From: a virus
Length of the DNA: 26,198 bases
IMG/VR virus record: IMGVR_UViG_3300025687_004399
Location: 1 to 26,198 of that record
Direction: 5' to 3' (one strand)
Made by a program: the position numbers and the translations under genes. Positions 21,857 through 26,198 of this stretch are shown piece after piece. Within the stretch, counting starts at the first letter, position 1; each line of letters begins with the position of its first letter. The notes under the pieces were generated by a model, which ran no database searches, was not told where the DNA came from, and saw only the letters and a list, made by a program, of their open reading frames with translations.

Positions 21857-22096
21857 TCAGATCTTCGCGAAGGCCAGCTTGATTGCGGCATTCATGAAGG
21901 CGCTCTTGTAAGCGGACAGTGCCTCCTCCTCGGTCACGAAGTGGCGGCCGCCAAGGCGTCCATTATTCCAGGCGCGGTTCGAGGCGTTGCGGTTGCATAC
22001 TGCGATCGCATGGCGAAGGCGCGCAACCTCTACCGTCTGGCGACCGTTGCTGATCGTGATCGTGTTCGGGGTCTGGGCGGTGATCATGAGCTGCAT
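21857..22096 (-). CDS. First early gene, unknown protein (79 aa)
   Basis: This gene follows the strong early promoter with a leader of about 20 bases and an AAGGAG before the ATG. The protein (MQLMITAQTPNTITISNGRQ) begins with beta-like segments, has a basic, Asn-rich middle (AVCNRNASNRAWNNGRLGGR), and ends with a helix (EEEALSAYKSAFMNAAIKLA). No family was recognised. Its place as the first transcribed early gene makes it a candidate for host takeover or early regulation. Confidence 0.75.
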   Translation of the reverse strand: MQLMITAQTPNTITISNGRQTVEVARLRHAIAVCNRNASNRAWNNGRLGGRHFVTEEEALSAYKSAFMNAAIKLAFAKI

Positions 22097-22117
22097 TTTT
22101 CGTCTCCTTGTTTGTTG

Positions 22118-22151
22118 GTCATAATATATGACAAAAAAAGATGCGAGTCAA
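22118..22151 (-). promoter_or_regulatory. Early promoter P1 with overlapping operator
   Basis: The minus strand has TTGACT (22151-22146), a 17-base spacer, and TATATT (22128-22123), five of six matches at each box with ideal spacing. An inverted repeat GTCAT-N5-ATGAC (22132-22118) covers the -10, the usual place for a repressor site. It lies just after the late terminator, so it starts the early unit. Confidence 0.87.
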
Positions 22152-22159
22152 GGGAAAAA

Positions 22160-22201
22160 TGAAAAAAATGCGAAAAAAGCAAAGCCCCTCCGAAGAGGGG
22201 C
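22160..22201 (-). terminator. Rho-independent terminator at the end of the late unit
   Basis: The minus strand reads GCCCCTC-TTCG-GAGGGGC (22201-22184), followed by TTTGCTTTTTTCGC and then another run of T. This is the best terminator in the window: a seven-bp GC-rich stem with a UUCG loop and a T-rich tail. It lies 68 bases after the M15 peptidase stop and just before early promoter P1, insulating the two units. The interval 22202-22269 holds nothing else that I can support. Confidence 0.88.
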
Positions 22202-22269
22202 CAAGCCAGCAAGGAAACAGGAGACAGAATGGAGGTTGCGAGCGGGGGGGTGGAGCTTGCGACCTGCAC

Positions 22270-22620
22270 TCAGTAGAGGCCGATCCAGCCCTCTCCGAAC
22301 GAGTCGACATGAATATAGGTCTTGGCGATGGAAAAAGAAACAAGCCCAGCCACCAGCAGCGCCTGTAATATCGTGAACCTGTCGCGGCTGCTTACGGCGT
22401 GGATGTCGACAGCTTGCCCGAGCGGATGCCTGGATCGCCCCGCGCCGCCGACCTTCCGGTTGTGCTTTTCGCATCGGTAACCGGAATTGATGCGGAATGG
22501 GATGCCAGCGAACTCCCGCGCCACGTTCAGCTGGTGGACAAAGCCCTCGTCCATCTCGCACGCCCCGCAGCACGGGCACGCGAACTCTTCGCGCGTGAAG
22601 TATTCTCTCTCAGGTTTCAT
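22270..22620 (-). CDS. M15-family peptidoglycan peptidase, likely endolysin (116 aa)
   Basis: The start at 22620 follows AGGAGG by six bases; a longer frame to 22692 is not supported. The M15 pattern is clear: RINSGYRCEKHNRKVGG (44-60), SRHPLGQAVDIH (H65, D72) and YIHVD (H104), giving the zinc ligands and acid of LAS-type D-Ala-D-Ala peptidases. A Cys cluster CPCCGAC (15-21) may bind a second metal. No signal peptide is seen, so release would need the holin. It is the last gene of the late unit and overlaps the previous gene by 11 bp. Confidence 0.9.
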   Translation of the reverse strand: MKPEREYFTREEFACPCCGACEMDEGFVHQLNVAREFAGIPFRINSGYRCEKHNRKVGGAGRSRHPLGQAVDIHAVSSRDRFTILQALLVAGLVSFSIAKTYIHVDSFGEGWIGLY

Positions 22621-22855
22621 TGTCGGCCTCCTGTTCGCCTGGCTGGAATCCGATTCGCCTGGCCTGTTCAGCTGACAGAAGCTCGAACTCATAGACCTGC
22701 GTTTCGTTTCCGGCTGTCTCGTAGGTTATGCCGTCCTGCCGGATCGTCACGCCACGGATCTGGTCAGGAGTTTCCGGGCTGATCCGGTAGCCGACCACTT
22801 CGCCGATATTAAAGGCTGGCTGAATCACCGTCCCATCATCAAGAATGATCTGCAT
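22610..22855 (-). CDS. Unknown small beta-rich protein (81 aa)
   Basis: The start at 22855 (MQIILDDGTVIQPAFNIGEV) has a G-rich site just upstream; a longer frame to 22942 is less likely. The product has short beta segments such as VGYRISPE, GVTIRQDGITYE and QVYEFELLSAEQA, and resembles small SH3-like or DUF-type accessory proteins. No family is assigned. It overlaps the endolysin start by 11 bp and so belongs to the lysis block. Confidence 0.65.
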   Translation of the reverse strand: MQIILDDGTVIQPAFNIGEVVGYRISPETPDQIRGVTIRQDGITYETAGNETQVYEFELLSAEQARRIGFQPGEQEADNET

Positions 22856-22922
22856 GAACCCCCCAGAATCGCCAGAAATGGGCCTAACAGCCGATTTCCG
22901 GCACTTTCGCGCCGAATACGCA

Positions 22923-23306
22923 TCAGCGCAAGGTGAAAACAATGCGGCCCTTAGAAGCGTCCAAAATCAGCCAAGTCAAATAGGTGCCGGCCATGTGGTA
23001 GATGATGTCAGAATGGCTGAAGCCGTCAGCGGTCAGCACATCATCACGCCAATCGTGATAGATCGGGCCGGCCGGCTTGAAAGCATCACCTATCTCCCAG
23101 GCTGTCGCAATCGCCAGCGAATACCCGAACGGGTGCGCTGTGTGCCGTGTCAGCAGGTAGCTGGCTGATCCGCCCAGCACATGGTACTTGCTCCAGTCGT
23201 CGGCGACAAACTCAGTCTGGACTCGGAAGTCAGCAAGAGCAGCCGCGCTTCCGAGTAGGATTCCGAGTAGAGCTGTAAGAAAAAACAGACACTTTTTCTT
23301 ACACAT
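22923..23306 (-). CDS. Exported protein of unknown function in the lysis block (127 aa)
   Basis: The N-terminus (MCKKKCLFFLTALLGILLGS) followed by AAALA is a Sec signal peptide, with likely cleavage after ALA near residue 25. The mature part has DDWSKYHVLGGSASYLLTRH, IATAWEIGDAF and FSHSDIIYHMAGTYLTW. The spaced His, Glu and Asp residues recall YfiM/DUF2279-like envelope proteins, but that is only a pattern match. It may act in the periplasm during lysis. The ATG overlaps the previous stop by 8 bp. Confidence 0.7.
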   Translation of the reverse strand: MCKKKCLFFLTALLGILLGSAAALADFRVQTEFVADDWSKYHVLGGSASYLLTRHTAHPFGYSLAIATAWEIGDAFKPAGPIYHDWRDDVLTADGFSHSDIIYHMAGTYLTWLILDASKGRIVFTLR

Positions 23307-23805
23307 GGCGCTGGCTCAATTCGTAGAGCCTCATCGGCGTGATATTGTCGGGATCGAGCGGTGCGACCCAGTCAACGCCAGCCTCCTGGAGCACGCGAAC
23401 CACGGCCTCCGAGCAGAATACGCGATCAGCTGACCTGTCCGTGTTGCCGCGCCGCCAGACGCGCAGGACATTGATCCACTCTTCGTAGGGCGTGCCTTCC
23501 AGCCGCTTGATTGCATCGCGGATCTCCTCGCGAAAGCCATGCACAGCCACAGGCACGGTGCGGAAGTGTTTGCCTTCCTTCAGGCCCTCCAGCCTGAAAT
23601 AGTGCGGCCGGCGCACGAAGCCGGCCACGGCATCCGCCCCGTACAGGTAGACCACGCCCGCATCAATCATGGCAATCTCGACATGGTGCGGAATCCAGTC
23701 GGGCACAGCCTCGCGCCTGATCGTAGCGCCCAGCCAGCTGCCGAAGCGGATCAGCCCCGGAATGATGCCGCGCTTCCGGAAGAATACCAGATCGCCTGTA
23801 TTCAT
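23299..23805 (-). CDS. YiiX-like permuted NlpC/P60 (papain-fold) hydrolase (168 aa)
   Basis: The start at 23805 has an AGGGAGGGG site just before it. The family pattern is visible: NTGDLVFFRKRG at the start, a His pair in PHHVEIAMID (H40, H41), and FCSEAVVRVLQEAG with the likely nucleophile C131, then DPDNITPMRLYEL. Permuted members put the catalytic Cys near the C-terminus, as here. Such enzymes cut peptide or lipid amide bonds in cell envelopes, so a second wall-degrading activity next to the M15 peptidase is plausible. The start overlaps the holin-like stop (ATGA). Confidence 0.82.
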   Translation of the reverse strand: MNTGDLVFFRKRGIIPGLIRFGSWLGATIRREAVPDWIPHHVEIAMIDAGVVYLYGADAVAGFVRRPHYFRLEGLKEGKHFRTVPVAVHGFREEIRDAIKRLEGTPYEEWINVLRVWRRGNTDRSADRVFCSEAVVRVLQEAGVDWVAPLDPDNITPMRLYELSQRHV

Positions 23806-23969
23806 TTTCCCCTCCCTGCGATATGCTCGGCTGCGTTCCCGCCGATCAGGGCCAGCAGCCCGCCCAGAATGCCCTGCATCAGCACATCCGACAGAAAGCC
23901 CAGCCAGCCTGCCAGCAGTAGTGCCAGGACGGCGCACAGGAAGGCCGTCAGCTTGCGCTGGCCGATCAT
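23802..23969 (-). CDS. Small two-span membrane protein, holin candidate (55 aa)
   Basis: This short frame is tightly coupled on both sides, with ATGA overlaps at both its start and its end. It has two hydrophobic segments: LTAFLCAVLALLLAGWLGFL (about 7-26) and LMQGILGGLLALIGGNAAEH (about 30-49). The second ends in the IGGNAAEH pattern often seen in phage membrane proteins of the holin kind. It is followed by two cell-wall enzymes. A holin that makes the membrane permeable at lysis is the likely role, by size, topology and neighbours. Confidence 0.75.
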   Translation of the reverse strand: MIGQRKLTAFLCAVLALLLAGWLGFLSDVLMQGILGGLLALIGGNAAEHIAGRGK

Positions 23970-24232
23970 GGGTGTTGCTCGTGGATCAGGGTTTTGATAT
24001 CGCCGCGAATCTCGCGCAGCATCTCGCCGTTGGCTTCCTGCATTCGCTCGACCACTGAAACGCGGGTCTCAACCTGCGCCATGCGCTCCGGCAGGCTGTC
24101 GATCCTGATTTCATTCGTTTGCACGCGTGCCTTCAGGCTATACCAGGCAGCCACGCCAGCCAGCAGCAACGGAATGACCTGAAAAGCCCAGTGGTATGTT
24201 TGCTTCCTGCGATCTTGTTTCTGTGTCAACAC
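23966..24232 (-). CDS. Membrane protein with coiled coil, spanin or holin-accessory candidate (88 aa)
   Basis: There is one N-terminal membrane span (WAFQVIPLLLAGVAAWYSL, about 15-33), followed by a long charged helix (TNEIRIDSLPERMAQVETRV and on) likely to form a coiled coil. This layout matches inner-membrane spanin subunits (Rz-like), although an outer lipoprotein partner was not found. It is coupled by ATGA to the holin-like gene. An alternative is a DUF2730-type accessory protein. Confidence 0.7.
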   Translation of the reverse strand: MLTQKQDRRKQTYHWAFQVIPLLLAGVAAWYSLKARVQTNEIRIDSLPERMAQVETRVSVVERMQEANGEMLREIRGDIKTLIHEQHP

Positions 24233-24244
24233 ATGATCCCCCGA

Positions 24245-25267
24245 TCAAAATTCTTCTTCGATACGTCTTTTCAGATTCACCACGCCAAAGGCCACCTCTT
24301 CCTGCTGGTAGTCGTCATCCGCGAAGCGGGCGAAAGCATAATCGCCAACGGTGGTGCTGGTCGAGTCTGGCGTGAAAATGAAGGGCAAAGCAGGGCCAGC
24401 GGTCAGACCGTAAACAGCGTTGAAGGTGGTCGGATTCACCACGCCTGTCGATAGGTCGGATTGGTTTACCACCGTGTCGGCAAGGTAGGACAGCTGGAAC
24501 TCCCAATAACGCCTGCCGGGATGGATCGCGGCATTCTCACCAACGGTTATATTGTTCGTCCTGAAGGGCACGCCAAATGGCAGGCTCTGACCGTCCGATC
24601 CTGTCGTCCAGCCTGCAACATGATGCCTCGCGCCGCCGAAGGTCTCCAGCACCTTGCCTCCGTCGTGCAGGATGCCTGTTTTCATGCCGATATCAGGCCC
24701 GTGTGGCGCGGTGCAATGCTTGCCAAGCATGATGTTGCCGATTTCAAGATCATCAATCCAATTAAGCGGAAGTTTTGCTTGGAAAACGATGTAGTAGTAC
24801 CTGTAATTCTGTGCCGAATCAAAAAGAAATATATGGCTCCCGTTCTCATTAAATTGCTTTGCTGTTGACGCTGTGTAATCTGAAGCATCACCAACATATT
24901 CACTTGTTGCAATGAGCGTTGCTGACGTCCATGTAACGCTTGAGTTTGAGCCTCTTATTGAAAATATAGCGTTGGCACCTGACCCAGAAAGGTTGTGGTT
25001 CAACAAGGCCACATAATCAACCGTTCGCTGATTATCTTTTAAGTCGATCTCGAAAACAAGGTCATCCCCAGCTAAAGCACCGTTCGTGGCAAACACCCCG
25101 CGGACACTTGGCTGACCATCGAACGTCCTCAAATAATGTGACCCAGACGCCGTATTGATATATCCAGACCCGATAACCTGTGACACAACACTTGTCTCAC
25201 CGCGGTGCATCAAGTGCTGAATCACGCACGGGTAGATTCGTGGCTTCAAACGCCTGCCGTATGCCAT
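24245..25267 (-). CDS. Distal tail/receptor-binding candidate protein (340 aa)
   Basis: This Gly/Ser/Thr-rich, beta-dominated protein follows the hub-like gene as TAATG and is the last structural gene before lysis. The N-terminal half contains YINTASGSHYLRTFDGQPSV, VDYVALLNHNLSGSGANAIF and RGSNSSVTWTSATLI, which looks like a carbohydrate-binding or tail-tip jelly-roll type domain. The stretch 24720-25160 is much richer in A and T (one hand-counted line is about 38% GC) than its flanks, as expected for an exchanged host-recognition domain. Receptor binding is inferred from position and composition only. Confidence 0.75.
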   Translation of the reverse strand: MAYGRRLKPRIYPCVIQHLMHRGETSVVSQVIGSGYINTASGSHYLRTFDGQPSVRGVFATNGALAGDDLVFEIDLKDNQRTVDYVALLNHNLSGSGANAIFSIRGSNSSVTWTSATLIATSEYVGDASDYTASTAKQFNENGSHIFLFDSAQNYRYYYIVFQAKLPLNWIDDLEIGNIMLGKHCTAPHGPDIGMKTGILHDGGKVLETFGGARHHVAGWTTGSDGQSLPFGVPFRTNNITVGENAAIHPGRRYWEFQLSYLADTVVNQSDLSTGVVNPTTFNAVYGLTAGPALPFIFTPDSTSTTVGDYAFARFADDDYQQEEVAFGVVNLKRRIEEEF

Positions 25268-26198
25268 TATCCAACCTCCCGCGCTTTGATGCTGAACTTG
25301 CCCTGCGACCTGGTTACATCGGTAATCATGTAATAGGCCGCGTCATTTTCAAGCTGCACAATGTCGCCTATCTCAAGCGTGAATAGCTCAGGCCGGTACA
25401 GCTCGCAGCTGATCAGCCGCTTAGGTGCGCCGAAAACAAGGTCTGTGATCGTGGCATGGCTGGACACGCTGTCCACCAGATAGTCCAGCTCGATCTGTTC
25501 GATGTTCTCAAGCGAGTCAAAATTGAACTTGCTCCTGTCGCTGTTTGTCTTCGTGTAGGCTGAAAGGTAGCGCGAATCATCAGCCGGATGCCGCTCGTAC
25601 TTCAGTTCCTGCTTGCTCACGATTTCCGAGAACGGCGTGAGGCTGTACTGGATAGCACTTGTGTCACGGCCCGGCGTGATCGTTGCCGATACATCGCCGC
25701 TCGAGTAGCTGGATTTCACGAAAATATACTTCGGATCGCCATCAGCGGCCCAAGCGAAGATAAACTGCCCTTCGTACTGTAACTGCTCAAGCACTTTCCG
25801 CAGCTCTTCCGGCTCATGCAGCCACAGCCTGCCAGACCATCCGCTCCGAGCCGTGTCGAGAGCCGCGTATCCGTCCGGCGTGCTGGTGGACAGCCCCGCG
25901 AAGCGGATCAGCATATCTCTGTGGATTTCTTGAATTGTATCACACGCGCCGGAAGACCAGCTTTTCGCGAAACCGTCAGCTCCACAGTACAGCGTATCAA
26001 CGCCCTCGACGGCACGCGCCTGCGCTGTTGCATCGCCTGACGTGTCGATCTCAACCTCGGTCGTGATGATCACGTCCCAGATACGCACCGTGATGTTGAC
26101 AGTCCCGCCAGTGTAAAACGCCCCGGCGGCTCTAATCTTAATCCATTCAGGGGGCGCATCGCCCGTAGTCCCGCCCGTGAAGGTGTAACTCTGCTGAC
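25267..26198 (-). CDS. Tail hub/tip-like protein, C-terminal part (gene starts at 958)
   Basis: This is the second part of the 629-residue gene that crosses the end of the coordinates. The frame is open from 26198 (GQQSYTFTGG after the junction codon), so a GTG at 26088 is not the true start. This part contains ITTEVEIDTSG, a helical stretch (CDTIQEIHRDMLIRFAGLST), and a C-terminal beta domain with LDYLVDSV, KRLISCELYRPELFTLEIGD and AAYYMITDVT. It is typical of tail-tip proteins with several beta domains. The stop overlaps the next gene as TAATG. Confidence 0.8.
   Translation of the reverse strand, partial: QQSYTFTGGTTGDAPPEWIKIRAAGAFYTGGTVNITVRIWDVIITTEVEIDTSGDATAQARAVEGVDTLYCGADGFAKSWSSGACDTIQEIHRDMLIRFAGLSTSTPDGYAALDTARSGWSGRLWLHEPEELRKVLEQLQYEGQFIFAWAADGDPKYIFVKSSYSSGDVSATITPGRDTSAIQYSLTPFSEIVSKQELKYERHPADDSRYLSAYTKTNSDRSKFNFDSLENIEQIELDYLVDSVSSHATITDLVFGAPKRLISCELYRPELFTLEIGDIVQLENDAAYYMITDVTRSQGKFSIKAREVG

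Noticed and set aside
22222-22276. Plus-strand mini-ORF with a ribosome-site-like AGGAGA before an ATG (15 codons)
   Set aside because: It would be the only plus-strand gene, is very short, crosses a run of seven G, and has no promoter in that direction.
26088-26088. GTG start for the 273-residue frame 25267-26088
   Set aside because: The frame is open upstream to 26198 and joins the open frame at 1-958 in phase, so the gene is longer and starts at 958.
1-26198. tRNA genes, CRISPR arrays, integrase or att sites
   Set aside because: I saw no cloverleaf-like sequence, no regularly spaced repeats and no recombinase motif in any supported frame. A short tRNA-like element could be missed by eye.

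Overview
The window is best read as the complete genome of a small tailed phage (Caudoviricetes) in circular or circularly permuted form. Every supported gene lies on the minus strand. The strongest sign of circularity is a tail gene that starts at 958, runs open off base 1 and resumes in the right frame at base 26198, ending at 25267 (958 + 932 nt = 630 codons exactly). The portal, terminase, HK97-type capsid, major tail protein and 575-residue tape measure, with no sheath or complex baseplate genes seen, suggest a siphovirus-like particle. GC is roughly 60% in hand-counted stretches, with clear lower-GC patches. Sec-type signal peptides, sigma70-like promoters and a holin/spanin-like lysis set suggest a Gram-negative host, but nothing here identifies it. 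I see no integrase, no CI-type repressor, no tRNA and no CRISPR array, so a virulent lifestyle is more likely, though not proven.

Transcription runs from high to low coordinates in two units that together close the circle. The early unit (about 22150 to 15066) begins at a clear sigma70-like promoter. It carries small unknown genes, a small helix-turn-helix gene, a second near-copy of the same promoter/operator, and a small very acidic protein. Next come an ERF annealing protein with a YqaJ exonuclease, several small unknown genes, a replication module (AlpA-like HTH, replication initiator/organizer, zinc-motif protein), small genes, a VRR-NUC nuclease, a metallophosphoesterase and an SSB. It ends at a UUCG-loop hairpin. 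No polymerase or helicase is encoded, so host replication proteins must be recruited.

The late unit starts just after that hairpin, at a weaker promoter-like sequence. It carries a ParB-methyltransferase fusion, small and large terminase, portal, minor head protein, a neck/morphogenesis protein, scaffold and major capsid protein, followed by a UUCG hairpin. A lower-GC cassette follows: two secreted paralogues, one with a long parallel beta-helix, and a small membrane protein. Then come a connector-like protein, tail terminator, major tail protein, the tail chaperone pair G/GT, tape measure, hub-like protein (across the origin of coordinates), distal tail protein and the lysis genes. The unit ends at a third UUCG hairpin with a T-rich tail at 22160-22201.

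The observations most worth a second look are: (1) a textbook -1 frameshift signal (GGGAAAC plus a long stem-loop 5 nt downstream) joining the tail chaperone ORFs; (2) the secreted beta-helix protein and its short paralogue sitting in the capsid module; (3) a candidate replication origin made of heptamer repeats and a CCTTGG palindrome inside the initiator gene; (4) duplicated promoters carrying a GTCAT-N5-ATGAC operator; (5) a 56-residue acidic protein ending in DDDDDWF that resembles an SSB tail.
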